From Acetobacteraceae bacterium (lineage in GTDB: Bacteria; Pseudomonadota; Alphaproteobacteria; Acetobacterales; Acetobacteraceae): a DNA stretch of 64,000 bases. The stretch spans positions 1 through 64,000 of the forward strand of contig JAIXWG010000058.1 in the NCBI GenBank assembly GCA_027482245.1, given 5' to 3'. The position numbers were made by a program, and so were the translations under genes. Below, piece after piece: positions 41,465-51,217 of this stretch (position 1 is its first letter; each line of letters starts with the position of its first letter). The notes under the pieces were generated by a model. It made no database searches. It saw nothing but the letters and a program-made list of their open reading frames with translations, and was not told the origin of the DNA.

Positions 41465-42795
41465 GCCGCCGCAAGCTGCCGGACACCATGCCCGCGACGG
41501 TGATGAAGCGCCGCTGCGCCGTCTATACCCGGAAATCCACGGATGAGGGTCTGGAGAAGGAGTTCAACACCCTCGACGCCCAGCGCGACGCCTGCGAGGC
41601 GTACATCGCCAGCCAGCGCGCTGAGGGGTGGGTACTGGTCCGGGACCACTACAACGATGGCGGCTTCTCCGGCGGCACGCTGGAGCGGCCCGCCTTGCAG
41701 CGGCTGCTGCGCGACATTGAGCAGGGCCTGATCGACGTCATCGTGGTCTACAAGACCGACCGTCTGTCCCGCTCGCTGATGGATTTCGCCAAGCTGGTGG
41801 AGGTGATGGACGCGCATGGCGTGACCTTCGTGTCCGTCACGCAGTCCTTCAACACGACGACCAGCATGGGCCGGCTGACCCTGAACATCCTGCTGAGCTT
41901 CGCGCAGTTTGAGCGGGAGGTGATCGGCGAGCGCATCCGCGACAAGTTCGCTGCCTCCCGGGCTCGCGGCATGTGGATGGGTGGCAAGGTGCCGCTCGGC
42001 TACGACGTCGTGGCCAGGAAGCTGGTGGTGAACCAGGCCGAGGCGGCAAGCGTCCGGCGGGTGTTCGACCTTTTCGTCGAGACTGGGTCCGGGGTGGAGA
42101 CGGCCCGCCGGCTGCGGGCGGAGGCGGTGACGGCGAAGTCCGGCCGGCCGCTGACCAAGGGCGACATCTACAAGCTGCTGCACAACCGCACCTACGTCGG
42201 CGACGCCACGCACAAGGGCAACGTCTACCGCGGCGAGCACGAGCCGATTGTCTCTCGAACTGTGTGGGACCGGGCGCATGCCATCCTGCAGGTCAGCCCG
42301 AGGACCAGAGCGGCGCAGAACCGGCAGCATGCGCCGGCGCTGCTGAAGGGGCTGATCTTCGGGATGGATGGGCGGGCGCTGTCACCGACGCATTGCCGGA
42401 AGAATGGCCGGCTCTACCGCTACTACGTCGCGCAGCAGGTGCTGAAGGCCGAGCCTGACGCGGGCAGCGCCCTGGTCCGGCGGGTATCGGCGGCGCAGAT
42501 CGAGATGGCGGTAGTGGATCAGGTCCGCGCCCTGCTGCGGCAGCCGGAGGTGGTGGTCGGCACTTGGATCGCAGCGCGGGCCGAGGTGCCGGAGATCACA
42601 GAGCGCGACGTCCGGGAGGCGCTGGAGCGACTGGAGCCGGTCTGGGGCGAGCTGTTCCCTGTTGAGCAGGCCAGGGTGATCCGGGCGCTGGTGGACCGTG
42701 TCGTGGTGGGGCCGGCGGGTGCTGACATCCGGCTGCGGGTGGAAGGACTGGCTGGCCTGGTCAGGGACCTCGGCACGGTGAGGGCGGCAGCATGA
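41461..42795 (+). CDS. Large serine recombinase
   Basis: A 444-residue recombinase. The catalytic domain contains CAVYTRKSTDEGLEKEFNTL with nucleophile S26, then VVYKTDRLSRSLMDFAKLVE and LLSFAQFEREVIGERIRDKF. A recombinase domain (VPLGYDVVARKLVVNQAEAA ... LLHNRTYVGDATHKGNVYRG) and a reduced zinc-ribbon-like part (THCRKNGRLYRYYVAQQ) follow. Enzymes of this kind integrate or excise elements at short, unrelated sites. The GTG start overlaps the DUF2924 stop by four bases, and the end overlaps the next gene. Confidence 0.9.
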   Translation: MSRRKLPDTMPATVMKRRCAVYTRKSTDEGLEKEFNTLDAQRDACEAYIASQRAEGWVLVRDHYNDGGFSGGTLERPALQRLLRDIEQGLIDVIVVYKTDRLSRSLMDFAKLVEVMDAHGVTFVSVTQSFNTTTSMGRLTLNILLSFAQFEREVIGERIRDKFAASRARGMWMGGKVPLGYDVVARKLVVNQAEAASVRRVFDLFVETGSGVETARRLRAEAVTAKSGRPLTKGDIYKLLHNRTYVGDATHKGNVYRGEHEPIVSRTVWDRAHAILQVSPRTRAAQNRQHAPALLKGLIFGMDGRALSPTHCRKNGRLYRYYVAQQVLKAEPDAGSALVRRVSAAQIEMAVVDQVRALLRQPEVVVGTWIAARAEVPEITERDVREALERLEPVWGELFPVEQARVIRALVDRVVVGPAGADIRLRVEGLAGLVRDLGTVRAAA

Positions 42796-43226
42796 GCGAC
42801 GCGCCGTACATGACGGTCCGAGTGCCGCTGACCATCCGGCATCGGCCCGGCCGGAAGACGGTGGTGACGCCGGCACTGCCGGGTGGCTTGCCGACCACAG
42901 CCACCCGGGCCGATCCGGCGCTGGTGAAGGCTCTGGCCAGGGCATTCCGGTACCAGCGGCTGCTGGATGAGGGGCGGTACGGCTCCATCAGTGAGATGGC
43001 GACAGCGGAGAGGCTCGAGCGCGGATACCTCGGCACGCTGCTGAGGCTGACGTTGCTGGCGCCGGAGATCGTGGAGGCGCTGCTGGACGGGCGGGGGCAG
43101 TGTCTGGCCCTGCCGCGGCTGCTGGAGCCGTTCCCAATGTCGTGGACCGAGCAGGTAGCGCTGTTCGGTCAGCCACTTGTGCACGGTGGGCGGAGTGCCA
43201 GAACCTTCTTTAGCCGCAATGGATGA
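42792..43226 (+). CDS. HTH-like protein following the recombinase
   Basis: A 144-residue protein. Its centre, SISEMATAERLERGYLGTLL then LRLTLLAPEIVEALLDG, looks like a ParB/HTH-type helix pair. It ends LPRLLEPFPMSWTEQVALFG. Proteins with this centre commonly follow DUF2924-linked recombinases. It overlaps the recombinase gene by four bases (ATGA). The last ~20 residues run into the next gene's upstream region and may be altered. Confidence 0.7.
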   Translation: MSDAPYMTVRVPLTIRHRPGRKTVVTPALPGGLPTTATRADPALVKALARAFRYQRLLDEGRYGSISEMATAERLERGYLGTLLRLTLLAPEIVEALLDGRGQCLALPRLLEPFPMSWTEQVALFGQPLVHGGRSARTFFSRNG

Positions 43227-43306
43227 CATTTGGGCGCTTGGCCGGCATGATCTTCTTCGGTTGTTTACCCACTCGCCTTGCGGGGGAGCCGGAGTCGATC
43301 GCATTC

Positions 43307-44410
43307 ATGTCCGCTGCTCGTTCTCAGACAGCCGCTGCCCTCGGCCACTTGACAGATACCCTTCGCCGGGTTGCGGAGCCCATACCGCGACTACGGGCCC
43401 AAGCCGGCCGCATCTCTGAATCTGATACAAAACAAATATTAATCACGCCCGTCCTCCAAGCGCTAGGATGGAATATCTTAGAAATAGAGGAAGTTCGAAG
43501 CGAGTATAGGCACAACTCAAATGATAATCCTGTCGATTATGCTCTTCTGTTGAGCCGTTCGCCGGTACTCTTCGTGGAGGCAAAAGCTCTAGGGGACAAA
43601 CTCGATGAGCGAAAATGGATTGTCCAGACAATAAATTACGCTAATGCCGCCGGTGTTGACTGGTGCGTGCTCACTAATGGCGCCGAGTGGCGGATTTATA
43701 AAGTGCATGCCCAGGTGGAGGCCGACAGGAAGCTATTTACAGCGGTCAAAATCGACACTCCGGAAGCCCTGGACGAAGCAGCACGCGTTCTCAGCCTGCT
43801 CAGCCGGGACAACATGCGAGCGCGCGCTATCGATGAGCTTTGGCAGGCCTGGCACGTCGACCGCCAAGTCGAGGTCGCGCTGGAACAGACACTGCAGGAC
43901 GATCCGTTCGTCAAACTGATCGCCAAGCGAGCGCCGCTGCTGCCTCTCGCAGACATCCGGAAGTCGTTGCGCCGGGCGACCATCAGTGTCAGCTACCCAA
44001 ACATCTTCCGGGACATCCTCAACGCCCCGAGCGCCTCGGCTCTGGCGCCGCAAGCACCGGTGCCGCTAAGCCCGACGCCTACCCCGCCCGCGCGCGCATC
44101 TGCGCCTGCGCCAGCGCCACGGGCGACCGCTAGTGGCAAAAGCGCGGCCAGCCCGGGCCGTCTGCGACTGCAATCAACCAAGGACCTCATCCGGCTCGGC
44201 CGGCTCAAGGTTGGCGACACTCTGACCATCCGTGACCGGGACGACTCCGCCGCGCGCGTGCTCGATGGACGTCATGTCGAGTTCAAAGGCCAGAAGATGA
44301 CCTTCAATCAGTGGGGCCAGCGCGTGACCGGCTGGTTGGCTATTCGTATCTACACCGAGGCTTGCCTACCTGATGGCAAGACACTCAACGAGCTTCGCGA
44401 CCAGCCCTAA
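43307..44410 (+). CDS. HsdR_N-type PD-(D/E)xK nuclease with a RAMA-like C-terminal domain
   Basis: A 367-residue protein. Residues ~25-160 match the N-terminal nuclease domain of type I restriction R subunits: ESDTKQILITPVLQALGWN, D77 in NPVDYALL, E91-x-K93 in LFVEAKALGDKL, and VDWCVLTNGAEWRIYK. A proline-rich linker precedes a C-terminal domain (LIRLGRLKVGDTLTIRDRDD, KMTFNQWGQRVTGWLAIRIY) resembling the RAMA domain of modification-dependent systems. No helicase part is present, so it is not an HsdR. An ATG at 43223 overlapping the HTH gene stop is an alternative start. The first third is visibly more A+T-rich than its neighbours. Confidence 0.7.
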   Translation: MSAARSQTAAALGHLTDTLRRVAEPIPRLRAQAGRISESDTKQILITPVLQALGWNILEIEEVRSEYRHNSNDNPVDYALLLSRSPVLFVEAKALGDKLDERKWIVQTINYANAAGVDWCVLTNGAEWRIYKVHAQVEADRKLFTAVKIDTPEALDEAARVLSLLSRDNMRARAIDELWQAWHVDRQVEVALEQTLQDDPFVKLIAKRAPLLPLADIRKSLRRATISVSYPNIFRDILNAPSASALAPQAPVPLSPTPTPPARASAPAPAPRATASGKSAASPGRLRLQSTKDLIRLGRLKVGDTLTIRDRDDSAARVLDGRHVEFKGQKMTFNQWGQRVTGWLAIRIYTEACLPDGKTLNELRDQP

Positions 44411-44502
44411 GCCGCAAATCGAACATGCTGAGCCAGCAATCCCCTGCCAGGATGCCGGACAGCCATCTCCCCACCCAGCGCGTTACCTGACCGGAACTCA
44501 CC

Positions 44503-46959
44503 GTGGCCCTTAAGAAATCAGAACTCTACTCCTCCCTCTGGCAAAGCTGCGACGAACTGCGTGGCAGCATGGATGCCAGCCAGTACAAGGACTACGTCCT
44601 CGTCCTGCTGTTCGTGAAATACGTGAGCGATCGCTTCGCTGGCCAGCCCTTCGCGGCCATCACCGTGCCGGCCGGCGCGAGCTTCACCGACATGATCGCC
44701 CTCAAGGGCAAGACCGACATCGGCGACCAGATCAACAAGAAGATTCTTGGCCCGCTCGCCCAGGCCAACAATCTCGCCGACATGCCGGACTTCAACGACC
44801 CGACGAAGCTCGGCAGCGGCAAGGAGATGGTCGAGCGCCTCACCAACCTGATCAGCATCTTCGAAAGCCCCGACCTGGACTTCTCGAAGAACCGCGCTGA
44901 CGGCGATGACCTGCTTGGCGACGCCTACGAATACCTCATGCGCCACTTCGCCACCGAAAGCGGCAAGAGCAAGGGCCAGTTCTACACCCCCGCCGAGGTC
45001 AGCCGCGTCATCGCCCAGATCCTCGGCATCCGCCGCGCCAAGGCCACGGCCAACACCACCGTTTACGACCCCACCTGCGGCTCGGGCTCCCTTCTGCTGA
45101 AGGTCGCGGACGAAGCGGCGCAGGGCACCGACCTGCGGGTCACGCTCTACGGGCAGGAGAAGGACAGCTCCACCGCCAACCTCGCCCGCATGAACATGAT
45201 CCTGCACGACTACGCCACCGCCGAGATCGAGCAGGGCAACACCCTCGCGGGGCCGAAGTTCCTCGACGACACAACGCTCAAGACCTTCGATTATGTCGTC
45301 GCCAACCCGCCCTTCTCCGACAAGCGCTGGTCCACCGGCCTCGATCCCGAACACGATCCGCACGGGCGCTTCGCGGCCTATGGAGTACCGCCGGCCAAGC
45401 AGGGCGACTACGCCTATCTGCTGCACATCCTCCGCTCGCTGAAGCCGAACGGCCAGGGCGCCTGCATCCTGCCGCATGGCGTGCTGTTCCGCGGCAATGC
45501 TGAGGGCGCCATTCGCCGCAACCTGATCCAGCGCGGGGTCATCAAGGGCATCATCGGCCTGCCGGCCAATTTGTTCTACGGCACCGGCATCCCCGCCTGC
45601 ATCGTCGTGCTCGACAAGTCCGGCGCCGCGTCGCGCCGCGGCATCTTCATAATCGATGCCAGCAAGGGCTTCCGGAAGGACGGGCCGAAGAACCGCCTGC
45701 GAGAGCAGGACCTCCACAAGATCGTGGACATCTTCACGCGCCAGGTGGAGCTGCCCGGCTATTCCCGCCTGGTGCCGGTAACCGAGATCGCCGAGGCGCG
45801 GAACGACTACAACCTCAACCTGCCGCGCTACATCGACACCACCGAGGCGGAGGACATCCAGGACATCGGCGGCCATCTGCAGGGCGGCATTCCGGAGCGC
45901 GACATCGCGGCGCTGGAGCGCTTCTGGGCCGTCATCCCCGGCGTGCGCGCCGCGCTGTTCGAAGCGGACCGGCCCGGCTACGTCCGGCTGCGCGTGCCGA
46001 TGGCCGAGATCAAGGCGACCATCTTCGGCCATCCCGAATTCACCGCCTTCACCGCCACCGTCATGCAGAGCTTCACCACCTGGCGCGCGGCGACGGCGCC
46101 GCTTCTGAAGGCCTTCGGCAAGGATGGCCACCCCAAGGCGCTGATCGAGACCGCCTCCGAAAGCCTGCTGGAGGCGTTTCGCGCCGCGCCGCTGCTGGAT
46201 GCCTACGACGTCTATCAGCACCTGATGGATTACGCTGCGGAGATGCTGCACGACGATGCGTGGCGCATCGCGGAGGATGGCTGGCTCGAGGCCGCGAAGG
46301 CCCGGCTGATCATCGAGGACAAGACGAAGAAGACCAAGGCGCGGCCGGACTTCGTCATCGGCCGGAAGAAGTACCAGGCCGAGCTGATCCCGCCCGCCTT
46401 GCTCATCGCCCGCTACTTCGCCGCGGAGCAGGTTGCGATCGAGGCGCTGGAGGGCTCCCTCGCCGCGCTGGAGCAGCAGATGGAGGAGATGGCGGAGGAG
46501 CAGGGCGGCGAGGGCGGGCTGCTGGAGGAGGCGAAGACCGACAAGGACAAGCTGACCAAGGCCTCCGTCGCCGCGCGGCTGAAGGAGATCCGGACGGACC
46601 GCGATGCGGCCGACGAACGCAAGGCCCTGCAGGCGTATCTCGCGCTGGTCGAGCAGGAGGCCGAGACGGCGGCCAGGCTGAAGTCGGCGCAGGAGGCGCT
46701 GATGGAGAAGGTGCTCGCGACATACGCCAAGCTGACCGAGGACGAGGTCAAGGCGCTTGTGGTTGATGACAAGTGGCTGGCGACGGTGAGCGCGGCCGTC
46801 CAGGGCGAGTTGGATCGGGTGTCGCACGCGCTGACCGGTCGCGTCCGGCAGTTGGCCGAACGCTACGCTTTGCCCCTGCGTAGGCTTGACGATGAGGTAG
46901 AAGCCTCGGCTGGTCGGGTAGCCCGGCACCTGACGAAGATGGGGGCGTCGTGGAACTAA
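44503..46959 (+). CDS. hsdM: Type I restriction-modification system, DNA methyltransferase subunit
   Basis: An 818-residue M subunit. The N-terminal helical domain has LRGSMDASQYKDYVLVLLFV. SAM binding is in YDPTCGSGSLLLKVADEA, and the N6-adenine motif VANPPFSDKRW starts near residue 266 (N268). Residues beyond ~600 form a long charged, coiled-coil-rich extension (LEQQMEEMAEEQGGEGG; later KALQAYLALVEQEAETAARL), longer than the usual ~500-residue M subunit. The start is a GTG at 44503. The gene overlaps hsdS by 10 bases. Confidence 0.93.
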   Translation: MALKKSELYSSLWQSCDELRGSMDASQYKDYVLVLLFVKYVSDRFAGQPFAAITVPAGASFTDMIALKGKTDIGDQINKKILGPLAQANNLADMPDFNDPTKLGSGKEMVERLTNLISIFESPDLDFSKNRADGDDLLGDAYEYLMRHFATESGKSKGQFYTPAEVSRVIAQILGIRRAKATANTTVYDPTCGSGSLLLKVADEAAQGTDLRVTLYGQEKDSSTANLARMNMILHDYATAEIEQGNTLAGPKFLDDTTLKTFDYVVANPPFSDKRWSTGLDPEHDPHGRFAAYGVPPAKQGDYAYLLHILRSLKPNGQGACILPHGVLFRGNAEGAIRRNLIQRGVIKGIIGLPANLFYGTGIPACIVVLDKSGAASRRGIFIIDASKGFRKDGPKNRLREQDLHKIVDIFTRQVELPGYSRLVPVTEIAEARNDYNLNLPRYIDTTEAEDIQDIGGHLQGGIPERDIAALERFWAVIPGVRAALFEADRPGYVRLRVPMAEIKATIFGHPEFTAFTATVMQSFTTWRAATAPLLKAFGKDGHPKALIETASESLLEAFRAAPLLDAYDVYQHLMDYAAEMLHDDAWRIAEDGWLEAAKARLIIEDKTKKTKARPDFVIGRKKYQAELIPPALLIARYFAAEQVAIEALEGSLAALEQQMEEMAEEQGGEGGLLEEAKTDKDKLTKASVAARLKEIRTDRDAADERKALQAYLALVEQEAETAARLKSAQEALMEKVLATYAKLTEDEVKALVVDDKWLATVSAAVQGELDRVSHALTGRVRQLAERYALPLRRLDDEVEASAGRVARHLTKMGASWN

Positions 46960-48167
46960 AGCCCGGATACAAACTGACGGAAGTCGGCGTTATTCCAGCG
47001 GAGTGGGAAGTGAAACCGCTCGGCGAAGTCACGGAATTTCTGGACGGGCGTCGGAGACCGGTCAAAGACAGCGATCGAGCCAAGATGCGAGGAGAAATAC
47101 CTTACTACGGTGCCTCAGGAATCGTCGACTACGTGAACGCATATCTGTTCGACGAGGAGCTTATTCTTTTAGGTGAGGACGGGGAGAACATTCTTAGTCG
47201 GAACTGCCGCCTTGCCTTTAAAATAGCAGGAAAGACGTGGGTCAATAATCACGCGCATGTCCTCAAACCCAAAACCTTCATGGCGCTCGATTACCTCGTC
47301 GAGGTCCTCGAGAGCGGAGATTACGCCCAATACAATACGGGGACGGCGCAGCCTAAGCTGAACAAGGCAGTCTGCTTGCGGATACCAGTCACTTGTCCGC
47401 CCCTCCCTGAGCAACGCGCCATTGCCGAAGTGCTGAGCGATGTGGATGCGCTGCTGGGCGCGCTGGACCGGCTCATCGCCAAGAAGCGCGACCTCAAGCA
47501 GGCCGCCATGCAGCAACTCCTCACTGGCCAAACCCGCCTGCCGGGGTTCAGCGGCGATTGGGAGGTGAAGCGGTTGGGTGCCCATGTGCGCTTCCTTCGC
47601 AATGGGGTGAACTCCCGTGCCGAACTCCAGCCCGAAGGGCCGGTTAAGTATCTCCACTATGGCGACATCCACGCGAACACGGGCACGTTCGTCACGCCGT
47701 CAATGCTGCCGAGCCTCCCGGTGGAGAAGGCGGTATCGCTCGACAGGTTGCAGGATGGGGACCTCGTCTTCGCCGATGCGTCGGAAGACTTGGACGGCGT
47801 CAGCAAGTCTGTTGAGGTGCGGGACGTCGGCGCCGCGGAAGTTGTGGCCGGTCAGCACACGATAGCGGCCCGCTTTGACCGGTCGGTTCTGGCCGATCGC
47901 TTCAAGAGCCTGCTTCAGTTCTGTCCGGCCTTCGCGGTGCATCTGCGTCGCCTCGCTGCGGGCACCAAGGTGTATGCGACCAACCGTGCGCACATCGCGT
48001 CCGCAGAAGTCCTACTTCCGAAAACAGACGAGCAAACCGCCATCGCCAACGTTTTCTCCGACATAGACGCCGAACTCGAAGCCCTCGAACAGCGCCGCGC
48101 GAAGACCGCCGCGCTCAAGCAGGGCATGATGCAGGAACTCCTTACCGGCCGGACGCGCCTAGTATGA
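46950..48167 (+). CDS. hsdS: Type I restriction-modification system, specificity subunit
   Basis: A 405-residue S subunit with two target-recognition domains, residues ~15-150 and ~190-360. Each is followed by a conserved helical spacer: LPEQRAIAEVLSDVDALLGA with KKRDLKQAAMQQLLTGQTRL, and IANVFSDIDAELEALEQRRA with KQGMMQELLTGRTRL. The GTG at 46950 lies in the end of hsdM. The target should be bipartite, but its sequence cannot be read from the protein. The first recognition domain is more A+T-rich, as expected for exchanged specificity segments. Confidence 0.93.
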   Translation: MELKPGYKLTEVGVIPAEWEVKPLGEVTEFLDGRRRPVKDSDRAKMRGEIPYYGASGIVDYVNAYLFDEELILLGEDGENILSRNCRLAFKIAGKTWVNNHAHVLKPKTFMALDYLVEVLESGDYAQYNTGTAQPKLNKAVCLRIPVTCPPLPEQRAIAEVLSDVDALLGALDRLIAKKRDLKQAAMQQLLTGQTRLPGFSGDWEVKRLGAHVRFLRNGVNSRAELQPEGPVKYLHYGDIHANTGTFVTPSMLPSLPVEKAVSLDRLQDGDLVFADASEDLDGVSKSVEVRDVGAAEVVAGQHTIAARFDRSVLADRFKSLLQFCPAFAVHLRRLAAGTKVYATNRAHIASAEVLLPKTDEQTAIANVFSDIDAELEALEQRRAKTAALKQGMMQELLTGRTRLV

Positions 48168-51100
48168 ACGCCATCGGCAAGCCCGAACGCGCCACGCAGG
48201 ACCGCGTCATTGCCCTGTTCCGCGACAGGCTCGGCTATCGCTACCTCGGCGACTGGTCGGACCGGCCAAGCAACCGCCCCATCGAGGACACGCTCCTCAC
48301 GGCGTGGCTTGCCAAGCGCGGGCACAGCGCCGCGCAAATCAGCCGCGCGCTCGACCTGCTGGGGCGGGAGGCAAACAACCCGACCCGCAGCCTCTACGAC
48401 AACAACCAGGCCGTGTACGGCCTGCTGCGCTACGGCGTGGCGGTGAAGACCGAGGCCGGCCAGAACACCGAAACCATCCCGCTGATCGACTGGGCCAACC
48501 CCGCCGCCAACGACTTCGCCATCGCCGAGGAAGTGACGCTGAAGGGCCCGCTCGAACGCCGGCCGGACCTGGTGCTCTACGTAAACGGCCTCGCCCTCGG
48601 CGTGGTGGAGTTCAAGCGCAGCGCCGTGAGCATCGGCGACGGCATCCGCCAGCTTATCTCCAACCAGCAGCCCGAATTCAATGCGTGGTTTTTCACCACC
48701 GCGCAGCTTCTGCTCGCCGGCAACGACACCGAGGGCCTGCGCTACGGCACCATCGGGACGCCGGAGAAGATGTACCTCGCCTGGAAGGAGGACGAGGCCG
48801 ACAACGCCGGCTACAAGCTGGACAAGTACCTCACGAAGGTCTGCGCCAAGCCGCGCCTGCTGGAGCTGATCCGCGACTTTGTGCTGTTCGATGGCGGTGT
48901 GAAGAAGCTGCCGCGCCCGCACCAGTATTTCGGCATCAAGGCGGCGCAGGACCACGCGCTCGGCTATCGCGGCGGCATCATCTGGCACACCCAGGGCAGC
49001 GGCAAAAGCATCGTCATGGTGCTGCTGGCGCGTTGGATTCTGGAGAACAAGCCCAAGGCCCGCGTGGTGATCGTCACCGACCGCGACGAGCTGGACAAGC
49101 AGATCGAACGCGTCTTCCGCGACAGCGGCGAGGCGATTGCCCGCACGATCAGCGGCGCCGACCTCATGGCCCAGCTCGGCCAGGCCACGCCGCGCCTGCT
49201 GTGCTCCCTGGTGCACAAATTCGGCCTCCGCGGCGTGGAGGATTTTGACGCGTTGATCGAACAGCTGCGCGCCCAGCCGAGCCCGGCGGTGGGCGAGCTG
49301 TTCATCTTCGTGGATGAATGCCACCGCACCCAGAGCGGCAAGCTGCACCGGACCATGAAGGCACTGCTGCCAGGTGCCGTCTTCATCGGCTTCACCGGCA
49401 CGCCGCTGCTGAAGCAGGACAAGGCGACCAGCAACGAGATCTTCGGCAGCTACATCCACACCTACAAGTTCGGCGAGGCGGTGGAGGATGGCGTAGTGCT
49501 CGACCTGCTCTACGAAGCCCGCGACATCCCGCAGGAACTGGCCTCCACCACCAAGATCGACCAGTGGTTCGAGGCCAAGACAAAGGGCCTGAACGACTGG
49601 CGGAAGGCGGCGCTGCGCGAGCAGTGGGGCACCATGCAGAAGGTGCTCAGCTCCCGATCCCGCATGGAACGGGTGGTGGAGGACATCGTCTTCGACTTCG
49701 GCGTGAAGCCGCGCCTGGTGAGTCACCGAGGCAACGCGATGCTGGTGGCGTCCAGTATCTACGAGGCCTGCCGCTACTTCGAGCTGTTCGAGAAGACCGT
49801 CTTCAAGGGCCGCAGCGCCGTCATCACCTCCTACAATCCAAACGCGCAGGACGTGACGAAAGAGGACACCGGCGCGAACACCGAGACCGAGAAGCAGTTC
49901 ATCTACAACCTCTACACGGCCCTGCTGAAGGACGTGGCGGCGCGCCCAGGCAAGAGCAAGACCGAAACTTACGAGGACGCGGCCAAGGAGAAGTTCATCA
50001 AGCAGCCCGCCAACATGCGGCTGCTGATCGTGGTGGATAAGCTGCTCACCGGCTTCGACGCACCGAGTTGCACCTACCTCTACATCGACAAATCGATGCA
50101 GGACCACGGCCTGTTCCAGGCGATCTGCCGCACCAACCGCCTGGACGGCGACGACAAGCCCTTTGGCTACGTCGTGGACTACAAGGACCTGTTCAAGAAG
50201 GTGCAGGGGGCAATCGCCGTCTACACTGCGGAGCTGGACGACAGCGACGGCGGGGCCAGCCCCGAGGTGCTGCTGCAGGATCGCCTGACCAAAGGCCGCG
50301 AACGCCTCGAGGAGGCGCGGGAGGCGCTGGCCCGGCTATGCGAGGACGTAAACCCGCCCCAGAGCGAGTTGCAGCACATCCACTATTTCTGCGGCAACAC
50401 GGAGATCCCAGACGACCTGGCTGCGCACGAGCCGCAGCGGGTGACGCTCTACAAATGTGTCGCCGCCCTCGTCCGCGCGTATGCCGCGATCGCCGACGAC
50501 ATGGCCGAAGCCGGCTATTCCGCCGCCGAGGCGAAGCAGGTAGAACAGGAGGTGGAGCGCGCGGTCGCGCTGCGGGACACCATCCGCCAGGCCAGCGGCG
50601 AGACGCTCGACCTGAAGGCCTATGAGGCCGACATGCGGCACCTCATCGATACTTACATCAAGGCGGACGGCGCCCGGGCGATCTCCGACTTCGACGGCAT
50701 CGGCCTGCTCGACCTGATCGTGAAGAGCGGGATCGCGGCAGCCGTAAATGGTCTGCCGTCGGGGATCAAGAAGGACACGGGCGCGGTCGCGGAGACCATC
50801 GCCAACAACGTCAGAAGCAAGATTATCAAGGAGAAGCTGAACGATCCGGCGTTCTACGATTCGATGTCGGCCCTGCTGAACGACGTGCTGGCGGACCTGC
50901 GGGCGAACCGGATCAGCTACGAGGAGTTCCTGCAGAAGATCGCCGACCTCGCGACCCACGTGCAGTCAGGGAAGGCCGACACCACGCCGAAGGCTCTCGA
51001 CACGCCAGGCAAGCGGGCTCTGTTCAACAATCTGGGTCAGGATGAGGCACTGGCCCTCGCGATTGATGCCAAGGTCAAGATGGTCCGGCCGGATGGCTTT

Positions 51101-51217
51101 CGCGGGAACCAGGCGAAGGAGAACATCATCAAGCGCGCGCTGCTCCCACTTCTGGATGGCGATGCCGCGGAGGTCGAGCGGATCTTCTCCATCATCAAGG
51201 CGCAGCCGGAATACTGA
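48164..51217 (+). CDS. hsdR: Type I restriction-modification system, endonuclease/translocase subunit
   Basis: A 1017-residue R subunit. The N-terminal nuclease has D135, E149 and K151 (VVEFKRSA). Superfamily 2 helicase motifs follow: Walker A HTQGSGKSIVMVLLARW (from residue 275), the DECH box FIFVDECHRTQSGKLH, then FTGTPLLKQDKATSNEIFG and ICRTNRLDG. A long helical C-terminus binds the MTase core. The start overlaps hsdS by four bases. It translocates and cuts DNA lacking modification at the hsdS site. Confidence 0.94.
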   Translation: MNAIGKPERATQDRVIALFRDRLGYRYLGDWSDRPSNRPIEDTLLTAWLAKRGHSAAQISRALDLLGREANNPTRSLYDNNQAVYGLLRYGVAVKTEAGQNTETIPLIDWANPAANDFAIAEEVTLKGPLERRPDLVLYVNGLALGVVEFKRSAVSIGDGIRQLISNQQPEFNAWFFTTAQLLLAGNDTEGLRYGTIGTPEKMYLAWKEDEADNAGYKLDKYLTKVCAKPRLLELIRDFVLFDGGVKKLPRPHQYFGIKAAQDHALGYRGGIIWHTQGSGKSIVMVLLARWILENKPKARVVIVTDRDELDKQIERVFRDSGEAIARTISGADLMAQLGQATPRLLCSLVHKFGLRGVEDFDALIEQLRAQPSPAVGELFIFVDECHRTQSGKLHRTMKALLPGAVFIGFTGTPLLKQDKATSNEIFGSYIHTYKFGEAVEDGVVLDLLYEARDIPQELASTTKIDQWFEAKTKGLNDWRKAALREQWGTMQKVLSSRSRMERVVEDIVFDFGVKPRLVSHRGNAMLVASSIYEACRYFELFEKTVFKGRSAVITSYNPNAQDVTKEDTGANTETEKQFIYNLYTALLKDVAARPGKSKTETYEDAAKEKFIKQPANMRLLIVVDKLLTGFDAPSCTYLYIDKSMQDHGLFQAICRTNRLDGDDKPFGYVVDYKDLFKKVQGAIAVYTAELDDSDGGASPEVLLQDRLTKGRERLEEAREALARLCEDVNPPQSELQHIHYFCGNTEIPDDLAAHEPQRVTLYKCVAALVRAYAAIADDMAEAGYSAAEAKQVEQEVERAVALRDTIRQASGETLDLKAYEADMRHLIDTYIKADGARAISDFDGIGLLDLIVKSGIAAAVNGLPSGIKKDTGAVAETIANNVRSKIIKEKLNDPAFYDSMSALLNDVLADLRANRISYEEFLQKIADLATHVQSGKADTTPKALDTPGKRALFNNLGQDEALALAIDAKVKMVRPDGFRGNQAKENIIKRALLPLLDGDAAEVERIFSIIKAQPEY

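Noticed and set aside
44518..46929. 803-residue frame opposite hsdM
   Set aside because: Shadow of hsdM with no motifs of its own.
47915..50107. 730-residue frame opposite hsdR
   Set aside because: Shadow of hsdR; only low-complexity residues and no domain.
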